A stretch of DNA of 64,000 nt from Herbidospora yilanensis (GCF_001570565.1 NZ_BBXE01000013.1:1-64000); one strand, 5' to 3'; shown: positions 49,999 to 58,180, counted from the stretch's first letter. Notes: generated by a model from the letters alone, not told the origin. Program-made: numbers and translations.

Positions 49999-50014
49999 TG
50001 AAAGAGTACTTTCA
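49999..50014. promoter_or_regulatory. Inverted repeat 2 in ArsR-MFS divergent region
   Basis: TGAAAG (49999-50004) and CTTTCA (50009-50014) are perfect complements with spacer AGTA, five nt before the MFS ATG. Together with repeat 1 it forms two like-phased sites on one DNA face, typical of ArsR-type operators overlapping a promoter and start. Confidence 0.6.
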
Positions 50015-50019
50015 CAAAT

Positions 50020-51309
50020 ATGATCCCCCTTCGCCGCCAGCGCGACTACCGCCTCCTCTGGTCCGCCCGTGCCGTCACCGAAGCCGGCAGCGAGGTCTCC
50101 CGACTCGCCGTCCCGCTCACCGCCGTCACCCTGCTCGCCGCCTCGCCGATGGAGATGGGCGTGCTCACCGCCGCCGCCTCACTGCCGTTCCTCTTCATCG
50201 GCCTCCCCGTCGGGGTCTGGGCCGACCGCGTCCGCCGCCGCCGTCCCGTGCTGGTGCTGTGTGAACTGGTCGCCGGTACGGCCGTCGTCACCATCCCCGT
50301 CGCCTGGCTGCTCGGCCTGCTGACGGTCCACTGGCTGATCGGCGTGGCCCTGGTGGTCGGCGCCTGCACCGTGACCTTCCGGAACTTCACCATGCCCCAC
50401 CTGACCAGCGTCGTCGCCGAACCCCAGCGGACCGAGGCCATCGCCGGCATGCAGTCGGTCTTCTCCATCGCCCAGCTCGGCGGCCCCGGCCTCGCGGGCG
50501 TCCTGGTGAGCGTGTTGTCGGCGCCGCTGGCCCTCCTGGTGAACGCCGTGACGTTCGTGACGTCGGCGCTGCTCCTGCGATCGATCCGCGCCGAGGAGCC
50601 GGACCGCCCGGCGACCCCAGCGCGGTCGCTGCGACGGTCGCTGCGGCGGGAGATCGCGGAGGGCATGTCCGCGCTGGCCCGCCACCCGGTGCTGCGGGCG
50701 CTGGCCCTGTGCGGGATGACGGTCAACCTGTTCGCCGCCGCCCAGCTCGCCGTCTACGTCCTGTACGCCGTCCACGTGCTGAAACTGCCCGGCGGGCTCG
50801 TCGGCATCATGATGGTGGGCTTCGGTGCCGGCGGGCTCGTCGGGGCGTTCGTGGCCCCCACGTTGTCGCGGCGGCACGGAGGCCCCGCGGTGCTGCTCGG
50901 GGCCGTGTTGTTCTTCCCGCTCGGGTTCCTGGTCATGGCGGCGGTGAGCGGCCCGGTGTGGTGGTGCGTGTTGCTGATCGGCGCGGCCGAGGCCGTGGTG
51001 GGCGTGGCCGTGGTCTGCTTCAGCGTGTGCTCGGGCGCGATGTCCCTCCGGGAGACCGCTCCCGAGCTGATCGGACGGGTCAACGCGTCGATCAACTTCC
51101 TGACGCAGGGGGCGTTGGGGGTCGGCGGCCTGCTCGGCGGGGTGGCCGGAGAACTCCTGGGCCTGCGTCCGGCGATGTGGGTGTGCTTCGCCGGGGCCCT
51201 GCTGACGATCCCCTGCCTGTGGTTCTCGCCGCTCGTGGGTCTCACCAGGCCGGCGCGTGTTCTCCGGGACGCGGCGGAGGCGACCACGCCGGAGGCCGCC
51301 CGGCGATGA
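50020..51309 (+). CDS. MFS exporter (EntS/tetracycline-efflux type)
   Basis: The 429-residue protein has twelve helices. Helix 2-3 loop GVWADRVRRRRPVLV (about 66-80) is the MFS motif A of drug and siderophore exporters, and GMQSVFSIAQLGGPGLAGVL (about 142-161) is a helix 5 motif C-like stretch. Its layout matches the MFS_3 (EntS-like) group common next to ArsR-family repressors. The ATG at 50020 lies only 72 nt from the regulator start. The 3' end overlaps a convergent CoA-transferase gene by 68 nt. Substrate unknown. Confidence 0.87.
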   Translation: MIPLRRQRDYRLLWSARAVTEAGSEVSRLAVPLTAVTLLAASPMEMGVLTAAASLPFLFIGLPVGVWADRVRRRRPVLVLCELVAGTAVVTIPVAWLLGLLTVHWLIGVALVVGACTVTFRNFTMPHLTSVVAEPQRTEAIAGMQSVFSIAQLGGPGLAGVLVSVLSAPLALLVNAVTFVTSALLLRSIRAEEPDRPATPARSLRRSLRREIAEGMSALARHPVLRALALCGMTVNLFAAAQLAVYVLYAVHVLKLPGGLVGIMMVGFGAGGLVGAFVAPTLSRRHGGPAVLLGAVLFFPLGFLVMAAVSGPVWWCVLLIGAAEAVVGVAVVCFSVCSGAMSLRETAPELIGRVNASINFLTQGALGVGGLLGGVAGELLGLRPAMWVCFAGALLTIPCLWFSPLVGLTRPARVLRDAAEATTPEAARR

Positions 51310-52507
51310 GGCCGGGCGGGCGGACGAAGGTGTGGCCGTCACGGGTCTCCAGCAGATCGTCCACCTCGGGTTCGCCGCCCGGCGGAGTGCGGCCCAGGGC
51401 GTCCAGCCAGTGAGCGGTCGCGGCGAGCGAGAGGGTCGCGTGCCACGACCCGCCCTCCCGCCGCCGGCGGATGAGCCCCGCGACCGCCGCGAACGCGGCG
51501 AGATAGCCGGTGGCGTGGTCGAGCGCCTGACACGGCAGCGGACCGGCTTCGGCCGCGATCCCCGTCGCCATCTGCACGAGACTGTCGAACCCGCGCCTCC
51601 CCTGCCACGGCCCCGGCCCGTAGGCGGAGACGTCGACCACGACGAGACCGGGCCGAAGCCCGACGAGATCGGCCACCCCGAACCCGAGCCGGTCGAGCGC
51701 CCCCGGACGATAGCCGCGAATGACGACGTCGGCCCCTCTGACGAGCTCTCTGAGCAGGTCGGCCCCGGCGGGCAGATCGATCAGGCACGACCGCTTCCCG
51801 GCGGCCGTCTCCAGCACCAGCCCGGGAACCTCGGGAACCCCTGACCCGCAGACGTGCATGACATCAGCACCCCACGAGGCGAGAAACCGGCTCGCGACCG
51901 GGCCGGCGATCACCCGCGTCAGATCGACCACCCGCATCCCCGTCTCTTCCGGCGGCGGTCCCGGAAGCCGGTCGAGCGTGAGAAGCGGCCGCTCTGCCAC
52001 CACCCGCCCCTGGGGGTGCTCCGCCCATTCGGCCCTGCCGCGCATCGCGGCCGCGCACCCTCCGGCCCGGGTGACCGCCTCCTCGATCTCCATGCCCGTA
52101 CGTCTTCCGCACGCCTCCTCCACGTCCTCCCGGCCGGCGCCCGGGGGGAGGCCGAGGGCGACCAGGGCCGCGTCCCGATGGTGATCGAAGTTGGCGTGGA
52201 TCCTGACCCGGCCGTCGGCGCAGGCGTAGTCGCCGCTGAGCGGCGCCCACAGCGGGATCGCCGCGTGCCCGATGCGGAAGTGCCGCTCACTGCGGAATGC
52301 GACGGCGGCGTGTCTCATGTCGACCTCCGCCCGCCCGTGGTCTCCGGTCAGTGTCGCGACCGCCGCGGTCGCCGCCCCGACGGAGGCCGCCGCGGCGGTC
52401 CCGATGCGGAACGGCGAGGGCATGACCGGCTCCCGGCCGGTGACCCTCACGTGGCCCAGATCCACTCCGGCGAGCCGACCGAGCTCGCGGATGACGTCGC
52501 CGGTCAC
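51242..52507 (-). CDS. Class III CoA-transferase family protein
   Basis: The 421-residue protein has an uncommon layout. An N-terminal about 190 residues resemble the second part of a CaiB/BaiF fold (DYACADGRVRIHANF and WAEHPQGRVVAERPLL). The classic start motif VVDLTRVIAGPVASRFLASWGADV follows only at about 195-220, then RRGFDSLVQMATGI, and the catalytic Asp in ALDHATGYL (about 345). The order suggests a circular-permutation-like arrangement or two fused half-domains. Class III enzymes exchange CoA between carboxylic acids. Its start at 52507 is adjacent to the M23-type gene on the other strand. Substrate unknown. Confidence 0.75.
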   Translation of the reverse strand: MTGDVIRELGRLAGVDLGHVRVTGREPVMPSPFRIGTAAAASVGAATAAVATLTGDHGRAEVDMRHAAVAFRSERHFRIGHAAIPLWAPLSGDYACADGRVRIHANFDHHRDAALVALGLPPGAGREDVEEACGRRTGMEIEEAVTRAGGCAAAMRGRAEWAEHPQGRVVAERPLLTLDRLPGPPPEETGMRVVDLTRVIAGPVASRFLASWGADVMHVCGSGVPEVPGLVLETAAGKRSCLIDLPAGADLLRELVRGADVVIRGYRPGALDRLGFGVADLVGLRPGLVVVDVSAYGPGPWQGRRGFDSLVQMATGIAAEAGPLPCQALDHATGYLAAFAAVAGLIRRRREGGSWHATLSLAATAHWLDALGRTPPGGEPEVDDLLETRDGHTFVRPPGLIAGRPPAWSPPPRPGEHAPAW

Positions 52508-52519
52508 CGCATCCCCACG

Positions 52520-52583
52520 TTATCCACAAGCTGTTCCACAGATTGATCTCTCATCTCGGGACATACCTCGGACGCTTTCCACA
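52520..52583 (+). promoter_or_regulatory. Cluster of three DnaA-box-like 9-mers
   Basis: TTATCCACA (52520-52528, exact classical consensus), TGTTCCACA (52532-52540) and CTTTCCACA (52575-52583) lie in one direction within 64 nt between divergent genes. They may be genuine DnaA sites that titrate or sense DnaA, or coincidence; the first is exact, the others differ at two positions. Confidence 0.4.
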
Positions 52584-52635
52584 AGCGGCCCGCCGACAAG
52601 TAGCCGGGGGCAACGATTCGGCCAGGCTGTGGCCC

Positions 52636-53085
52636 ATGTTGTTCCCAGCATCGGTGGCGCTCCTGATCGCGAGCCAGTGGGGGTGGCCTCTGGTGGGCGA
52701 ACCCCGGCCCAGCCGCCTGTTCACTCCCCCGCCGGAACGCTGGCTGTCCGGGCACCGCGGGGTCGACCTGCCCGCGACGGCGGGGCAGGAGGTGCTGGCG
52801 GCGGGAGAGGGGGTGGTCACGGTGGCGCGGAAGGTGGCGGGGCGCGGGGTGGTGACGGTGGCACATGCCAACGGGCTGCGGACGACGTACCTGCCGGTCG
52901 ACGCGGCGGTGACGGAGGGGCAGCCCGTGCGGACGGGAGAGGTATTGGGGACGGTGGGCGGGGCTGACGGGCACTGTCCGGCCACGTGCCTGCATTGGGG
53001 GTTGCTGAGTGGGGGTCTGTATCTGGACCCGCTGCTTCTGATGGGCCTGGGACAGGTCAGGCTGCTTCCCACCGGAGAGGACTGA
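52636..53085 (+). CDS. M23-family (LytM-like) peptidase
   Basis: The 149-residue protein starts with a hydrophobic stretch (MLFPASVALLIASQWGW) that may be a signal peptide or anchor, then an M23 core (about 32-140). HRGVDLP (about 46-52) supplies the first His and Asp. In the HxH place it reads CLHWG (about 117-121), so the first His is Cys and a disulfide with the preceding HCPATC cysteine is possible. Cell-wall peptidoglycan cleavage is the family role, but the changed metal site leaves activity in doubt. The start at 52636 is chosen over 52543 because the hydrophobic N-terminus begins there. It is the expected neighbour upstream of rpsB in this housekeeping order. Confidence 0.75.
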   Translation: MLFPASVALLIASQWGWPLVGEPRPSRLFTPPPERWLSGHRGVDLPATAGQEVLAAGEGVVTVARKVAGRGVVTVAHANGLRTTYLPVDAAVTEGQPVRTGEVLGTVGGADGHCPATCLHWGLLSGGLYLDPLLLMGLGQVRLLPTGED

Positions 53086-53400
53086 CGAGAGGCGCCCGCC
53101 CGCTGTGACCCCCGTTCACCCTGGAACGGTGGAGACGGCTCGTATGGCGAGTCGGCGAAGGAGCCGGTCCCGCGCAACATCGCCGCCTGCCATTCACGGT
53201 TTCATGACCGCCATTCCGTGATGCGTCGGTCAACCAGCACGAGCCTCCTCTCTCGCATCGGCCGCCATCACAACAGCCGATCGGCCGGAATGCGGGCATG
53301 ACGACATGGGACGCGTCGCCGTCAGGGTGTGGGAATCGTGTGGCTGCTGGATCCACCGGAGTCGGCAATCGCGGCTCTGCGTCTCGGCAGATTCCCCCGG
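53086..53400. other. Intergenic region between M23 and xerC genes
   Basis: The 315-nt gap between the convergent M23-type and recombinase genes has no supported gene. It contains a 6-bp hairpin (53112-53129, CCGTTC/GAACGG) suited to terminating the rightward transcript, and ATCGGC/GCCGAT arms at about 53258-53283. Longer frames across it lack start-site and codon-bias support. Confidence 0.5.
53112..53129 (+). terminator. Hairpin downstream of M23-type gene
   Basis: CCGTTC (53112-53117) pairs with GAACGG (53124-53129) across a 6-nt loop, 26 nt after the stop codon. The stem is short and no U-tract follows, so this is a weak terminator call. Confidence 0.4.
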
Positions 53401-54846
53401 TCAAGCGCGGGGGTGGGCCTGTTGATAGGCGGCTCTGAGACGCTCGATCGAGACGTGCGTGTAGATCTGGGTGGTGCCCAGTGACGCGTGGCCGAGTAGT
53501 TCCTGCACGCTGCGGAGATCGGCGCCGCCTTCCAGAAGATGGGTGGCCGCCGTGTGGCGCAGGCCATGTGGCCCCATGTCGGGCACTCCCGCCTCACCCA
53601 GCCGGGCGTGAACGACCCGTCGCACGGCGGTCTGGTCGATACGACCACCCCTGACCCCGAGGAACAGCGCCGCGCCGGAGCGCCCGCAGACGAGGACGGG
53701 CCGCCCGCGCCCGCACCAGGCGTCCACGGCGTCGAGCGCCGGCATTCCCAGTGGCACGACCCGCTCCCGGCCGCCTTTGCCCAGGACCCGGATGGTGCGT
53801 CGCTGCCGGTCGACGTCATCGACGTCGAGCCCGCAGAGTTCGCTGACCCGGATCCCGGTGGCGTAGAGCACCTCCAGCAGAGCCTGGTCCCGCAGTTCCT
53901 TCGCCACGACGAGGGGGTCGTTCTCGGCGGGCTCCGATCCCGTGCCGCGCCCTTGTCCCGGATCGCCATCCGAGATCGGCTCCCGGTCACGAGAAACGCC
54001 GTGGGAGGCGGTTGATCTCCACTTGGAGGGCGGGCTTCCACCATCCGAAGCGCGTGACACCGGCCGACCGCCGAGATCGCCTCCGGCAGAGGCGATGCCC
54101 CCATATCCAGCAGCCGGCTCGGCCACTTCAAGACCTGGAGCCGGGCGGTCAGTGGTAACACGGCGTTCGGAGTGCTCAGGCTGATCATCGCGGCGCCCGG
54201 ACCGCCCACGTAGATCATCGCGATGCTCGGACTGCCCGGGTAGATCATCAAAGCGTCCGGACCGCCCCGGCAGATCACCGCAGCACCCGGACTGCTCGGA
54301 GCAAGAACGGGCCATGTCGAGTTCTGAATCGCTGAGGCGAGGCCGGCCTGTTCGGGCAGTGCCGGTTTCGGAAGCCGAGCCGCTCAGGTCGGCCCCTTCG
54401 GACTCGCCCCGCAGGCCGCCACCCGATCGCTCGCCACCACGTGAAGCCCTTCCTCCGTCGGGTCGCCTGAGGTCCAGCATCCGTACCGCTTCCGCCTGGT
54501 CGAGGACCTTCGGGAGGGTCCTTCTGGCCCGAGCCGTGCCGAGGAGGAGGCCCGGGTCGGCCATCAGCCACCCCGCCCGGTGGCAGAACGCCGTGAAGGC
54601 TCGGGCGCACGCCGTGCGACGGGCCAGGGTCGCGCGGGACTTGCCGGTGTCGTGCTGTTCGCCCAGCCAGTCCCGCAGCACCCCCACGTCGATCAGTTCG
54701 ACCCGGTCGACGCCCACGTCGATGAGATGTTCCGCCAAGGAGGACATGTCGCCCATGTAGGCCCGGACCGTGTTGGCCGCCAGGCCGCGTTCGACCCGGA
54801 GGTGGCGTTCGAAGGCCTGAATCGCGTCCTCAAGATCTCCCGACAT
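53401..54846 (-). CDS. xerC: XerC-like tyrosine recombinase with a long repeat-containing insertion
   Basis: The 481-residue recombinase has a SAM-like core-binding domain (about 1-125) and a catalytic domain (about 308-481). The active-site set is intact: Arg333 (GIRVSEL), Lys357 (GKGGRE), His427 and Arg430 (HGLRHT), His453 (LGHASLG), Tyr462 (IYTHV). Usual XerC is about 300 residues; here about 180 extra residues (about 128-309) lie between the two domains. The insert is low complexity, rich in Gly, Ser, Asp and Arg, and residues 183-228 are imperfect ten-residue repeats encoded by a 30-bp tandem array. The insertion sits at the domain linker, which could explain tolerance. It resolves chromosome dimers with a partner in most bacteria. 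It follows dprA after six nt. Confidence 0.88.
   Translation of the reverse strand: MSGDLEDAIQAFERHLRVERGLAANTVRAYMGDMSSLAEHLIDVGVDRVELIDVGVLRDWLGEQHDTGKSRATLARRTACARAFTAFCHRAGWLMADPGLLLGTARARRTLPKVLDQAEAVRMLDLRRPDGGRASRGGERSGGGLRGESEGADLSGSASETGTARTGRPRLSDSELDMARSCSEQSGCCGDLPGRSGRFDDLPGQSEHRDDLRGRSGRRDDQPEHSERRVTTDRPAPGLEVAEPAAGYGGIASAGGDLGGRPVSRASDGGSPPSKWRSTASHGVSRDREPISDGDPGQGRGTGSEPAENDPLVVAKELRDQALLEVLYATGIRVSELCGLDVDDVDRQRRTIRVLGKGGRERVVPLGMPALDAVDAWCGRGRPVLVCGRSGAALFLGVRGGRIDQTAVRRVVHARLGEAGVPDMGPHGLRHTAATHLLEGGADLRSVQELLGHASLGTTQIYTHVSIERLRAAYQQAHPRA
54163..54300 (-). repeat. 30-bp tandem repeat array inside xerC
   Basis: Four complete 30-bp units (54163-54192, 54193-54222, 54223-54252, 54253-54282) and a partial fifth share CGGAC(C/T)GC(C/T)C near the start and GATCA(T/C)C near the end. 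The period is a multiple of three, so the xerC frame is kept as ten-residue units of the form xRxDDxxGxS. It is the only clear minisatellite in the window. Confidence 0.8.
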
Positions 54847-54852
54847 ATCCGT

Positions 54853-55962
54853 CTATCTTCCCCTTCCTCTGGCGGTCAGCCGCCAACCGTTCCCCTCCCG
54901 CTTCAGATAGCCGGCGGCCTCCAGACCACCCAGGCAGCCCAGCGCCACCGGCAGGGACAGACCGGCCTTGAGCGCCACCTCGGCCGGACCGATCACCCCG
55001 AGCCCGCCCGGCATCGCGTCGAGGATGCGCTTGGACTCCAGGCTGAGCAGGTCGCGAGGGGTGACCGGGCCTTTGGGGATGGGGGCGATGTCGTCTCCGG
55101 CCTGGCCGACCTGTTCCAGGATCTCGTCGGCCGACGTCACGCACACCGCTTTTCCGAGACGGATCAGGTTGTTGCAGCCGGCCGATACGTCACTGGTCAC
55201 CGGGCCCGGTATGGCCATCAACTGGCGGTTCAGCTGAAAGGCGTGGTGGGCGGTGTTCAACGCTCCCGAGCGGGGAGCGGCCTGCACGACCACCGTCCCC
55301 CGCGACAGCGCCGCGATGACCCGGTTCCGGACGAGGAAGCGCAACCGCGTCGGGTTCACCCCCGGCGGCGATTCGCTGATCATCAGGCCCTCCTCCCGGA
55401 TGGCGGCGAACAGGTCCTGATGGGCGGCCGGATAGGGGACGTCGACGCCGCAGGCCAGGATCGCGACCGTCGGCGACGGGCCGGCCAGGCAGCCTCGGTG
55501 GGCGGCGGCGTCGATGCCGTACGCGCCCCCGGAGATCACCGAGTAGCCCCGGTCGGACAGGCGGCAGGCCAGTTCGGAGGCCACGTTCACCCCGTAGGCG
55601 CTGGCCGCCCGCGCCCCGACCAGCGCGATCGAGCGGGTGCAGGCCCGCCTCAGGTCGCCTCTGCCGTCGGCCCACAGGCCTATCGGACGGGCGTCGCGCA
55701 GGTCGTCAAGTTGATCCGGCCAGTCGGGGTCGCCGGGAATGACGAACCGGAACCGGGCCAGGTCGTCGTCGGGGTCGCCTGCGGCCAGGGCCCGCATCCG
55801 CCAGGCCGCCGCCTTGCGTTCGTCGACCCCGTCGAGGGTTCCGGCACGGATGCCGGCCACAACCGCCTCCGCGCCGTGAGCGGCGAGCTGGCGGCCCATG
55901 GTCTCGTCGCCGGTCTCGGCGATCCGGGTCAAGGCCGCTCGTGCGGCCCGGTCAAGGGTCAC
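54853..55962 (-). CDS. dprA: DNA-processing protein DprA
   Basis: The 369-residue protein has the DprA/Smf Rossmann domain (about 95-290): IALVGARAASAYG, SGGAYGIDAAAHRG (about 147-160), SESPPGVNP, RFLVRNRVIAALS and AGCNNLIRLGKA. A C-terminal winged-helix domain is about 305-369. It loads RecA onto incoming single-stranded DNA during transformation, or performs related single-strand protection in non-competent bacteria. The GTG at 55962 overlaps the comM TGA by four bases and has GGGAGA nine bases upstream; the longer frame is antisense-free but lacks this signal. Confidence 0.93.
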   Translation of the reverse strand: MTLDRAARAALTRIAETGDETMGRQLAAHGAEAVVAGIRAGTLDGVDERKAAAWRMRALAAGDPDDDLARFRFVIPGDPDWPDQLDDLRDARPIGLWADGRGDLRRACTRSIALVGARAASAYGVNVASELACRLSDRGYSVISGGAYGIDAAAHRGCLAGPSPTVAILACGVDVPYPAAHQDLFAAIREEGLMISESPPGVNPTRLRFLVRNRVIAALSRGTVVVQAAPRSGALNTAHHAFQLNRQLMAIPGPVTSDVSAGCNNLIRLGKAVCVTSADEILEQVGQAGDDIAPIPKGPVTPRDLLSLESKRILDAMPGGLGVIGPAEVALKAGLSLPVALGCLGGLEAAGYLKREGNGWRLTARGRGR

Positions 55963-57494
55963 AGTTCTTCTCCCATCCACATCGTGAGTGCCAGTGAGAT
56001 CTCGTCGGCCGACGGCCGGGGACGCCGGCTGATGTCGGCGATCGTCCAGGCCACCCGGAGCACGCGGTCGACCCCGCGGGCGCTGAGGGTGCCCAGGTCG
56101 ACGGCCCGGTGCAGCGGGGCCAGGACCCGGTGGTCGAGGCGCCAGCCGCCGTGCAGTAACGACGAGGGGACTTCCGCGTTCAGGCGCCACGGGGTGCCGG
56201 CCAGGCGGTCGGCCGCCCGTTCCCGGGCCTCCACGACCCGTTCGGCGACGGTGGCGCTGGATTCGGTGAGCGCGCGGTCGGCGAGGAGCTCGGCCCGGGT
56301 GGGCGGCGCGAGCCGTACTTTCACGTCGACCCGGTCGAGCAGCGGCCCCGACAGGCGGGACAGATAGCGCCGCCGGACGGCCGGAGTGCAGGTGCAGAAC
56401 CGCCCGGCTTCCCCGCTGAGCCCGCATGGGCACGGGTTGGCGGCCAGCACCAGCGTGAAACGGGCCGGGAACGTCACCGAGCCGTTCACCCTTGAGACCG
56501 TGACCTGGCCCGACTCGACCGGTTGGCGGAGCGAGTCGAGCACCCGGGCGGAGAACTCCGGCGCCTCGTCGAGGAACAGGATGCCGCGATGCGCCAGCGA
56601 CACCGCGCCGGGGCGGATCTGGCCGGTCCCGCCGCCGATCACCGCCGCCGCCGAGGCGGTGTGGTGGGGCGCGACGAACGGCGGCCGGGCCAGCAGGGGG
56701 CGGCCAATGGGGAGGGCACCGGCGATGGAGTGGATCGCGGTGACCTCAAGGGCCTGTTCACGGTCGAGCGGCGGGATGATCGTGGTCAGCCGCTCGGCCA
56801 GCATGGTCTTGCCGGTGCCGGGCGGGCCGAGGAACCACAGGTTGTGACCCCCGGCGGCGCAGATCTCCAGAGCGCACCGACCCTGTGCCTGACCTGCGAC
56901 CTCGGCAAGATCGAGGGTCTTCTCCTCGGCGGGCACGGCGAGCTCCATCGGGTCGAAGTAGGGCGCCCGCGCCCGCGCGTCGCCCTCCCGCAGGATCGCC
57001 ACGAGCTCCCCCAGCGAGGCCACCGGCAGCACGGCCAGCTCCGGCACGAGGGCCGCTTCCGCGGCGTTCGCGGCCGGCACGACCATCGTCCGCGCCCCGG
57101 CGGCGACCGCCGCGAGCGCGGCCGGCAGGACCCCGCGGACCGGCCGCACCCGCCCGTCGAGGCCCAGCTCGCCGAGGAAGAACGGCTCCGCGATCCGCTC
57201 GGGCGGCACCATCCCCGCCGCGCCCAGCACGGCCATGGCGATGGCCAGGTCGAAGGACGAGCCCTTCTTGGGCAGCGAGGCGGGCGAGAGCGAGACGGTC
57301 ACGCGGGCGTCGGGCCAGTCGAACCTGCTGTTCAGCAGGGCCGACCTGACCCGGTCCCTGGCCTCGCTGATCGCCGTGTCGAGCAACCCGATGAAGTGGG
57401 TCGCGACCAGCCCCCGGCCGACGTCGGCCTCGACCTCGACCGTGTGCCCCGCCACCCCGACCAGCGCGGCGGACCGCGTACGTGCAACAGGCAT
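55959..57494 (-). CDS. comM: YifB/ComM-family Mg-chelatase-like AAA+ ATPase
   Basis: The 511-residue protein has an N-terminal Lon-protease-like domain (about 1-165; KKGSSFDLAIAMAVLGAAG), an AAA+ core with Walker A GPPGTGKT (about 215-222), LVAPHHTAS, Walker B LFLDEAPEF, and a C-terminal ComM helical domain (RVLRVAWTIADI). ComM is a helicase that promotes branch migration during natural transformation. The Mg-chelatase label reflects fold only. It is coupled to dprA downstream, the usual comM-dprA pair. Confidence 0.94.
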   Translation of the reverse strand: MPVARTRSAALVGVAGHTVEVEADVGRGLVATHFIGLLDTAISEARDRVRSALLNSRFDWPDARVTVSLSPASLPKKGSSFDLAIAMAVLGAAGMVPPERIAEPFFLGELGLDGRVRPVRGVLPAALAAVAAGARTMVVPAANAAEAALVPELAVLPVASLGELVAILREGDARARAPYFDPMELAVPAEEKTLDLAEVAGQAQGRCALEICAAGGHNLWFLGPPGTGKTMLAERLTTIIPPLDREQALEVTAIHSIAGALPIGRPLLARPPFVAPHHTASAAAVIGGGTGQIRPGAVSLAHRGILFLDEAPEFSARVLDSLRQPVESGQVTVSRVNGSVTFPARFTLVLAANPCPCGLSGEAGRFCTCTPAVRRRYLSRLSGPLLDRVDVKVRLAPPTRAELLADRALTESSATVAERVVEARERAADRLAGTPWRLNAEVPSSLLHGGWRLDHRVLAPLHRAVDLGTLSARGVDRVLRVAWTIADISRRPRPSADEISLALTMWMGEEL

Positions 57495-57823
57495 CGAACA
57501 CCCCTCACGCCTTCCACCGAAGGCGACCCCCGCGACCACCGGAAAGAAACAGCCCCGTCACAGCCCGGGGAAGAAGACCGTCAGCGAGAACCCACCGCAT
57601 CCGAGATGAAAGCGCCGCTGACAGGACGCGTGTAGACGACGCACCTGCCGACCGCCGCCTCCCGCCACGACAGCGACCGTGATGGCGACGACCGCGACCG
57701 CAGCCCCGCCCCCGGCCCCGGTCGCTCCGCGACCGCCACCGCAGCCGCTTTGATCTGGACGCCTCCCACGACGCTCGCTATATGGCCCAGCCCATCGCGA
57801 GCTCCTTCCGGCAAAGGGCGTCA
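57495..57823. other. Intergenic region between yraN and comM
   Basis: The 329-nt gap between two same-direction genes contains no supported gene. A 77-codon frame at 57581-57814 has a TTG start and biased low-complexity sequence. A perfect GGAAGGAG upstream of an ATG near 57794 opens only a five-codon frame. No clear terminator or operator was found. The stretch may hold the comM promoter. Confidence 0.45.
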
Positions 57824-58180
57824 TCAGAACACCCCCTTCTCGTGCCGGATCGAGAAGGTCCCCGCGAACCCGTCCAGCGCCACCACGTCGATCCGCACCG
57901 ACGCGAACCGCTCGAACTGCCCCGCCAGCCACCGAGCACCCAGCCGCCGCAACCGCGCCAGCTTCGCCTCGGTCACGGAAGCGAACGCCGACCCATAAGC
58001 CCCGGAAGAGCGGGTCCGCACCTCCACGACCACCAGAACCGCCCCGTCCCGGGCGACGATGTCGATCTCGCCCTCCCGGCACCGCCAGTTCCGGGCGAGG
58101 ATCTCCATCCCCTCGCCCACCAGATATCCGGCGGCCAGTTCCTCACCGGCCCGGCCGAGCTCGTCCTTCGCCGCTCCCAT
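57824..58180 (-). CDS. YraN/UPF0102 family protein
   Basis: The 118-residue protein is an endonuclease-like fold member: the GRAGEELAAGYLVGEGMEIL start and the catalytic-type pattern GEIDIVARDGAVLVVVEVRTR (about 37-57) with conserved D, E and K/R spacing of the PD-(D/E)XK superfamily. Function in bacteria is not established, though its fixed place next to comM-dprA and rnhB suggests nucleic-acid processing. ATG at 58180. Confidence 0.9.
   Translation of the reverse strand: MGAAKDELGRAGEELAAGYLVGEGMEILARNWRCREGEIDIVARDGAVLVVVEVRTRSSGAYGSAFASVTEAKLARLRRLGARWLAGQFERFASVRIDVVALDGFAGTFSIRHEKGVF

Noticed and set aside
53322-54278. A leftward frame with repeated MIYxGxPxxA units
   Set aside because: It reads the 30-bp repeat of xerC in another frame; the xerC frame has intact catalytic motifs on both sides.
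54163-54300. The 30-bp repeat array as a possible CRISPR
   Set aside because: There are no spacers between repeats, units are contiguous and in frame within xerC, and no cas genes are present.
57581-57814. A 77-codon leftward frame between yraN and comM
   Set aside because: TTG start, biased composition, no similarity that I recognise; the good Shine-Dalgarno nearby serves only a five-codon frame.
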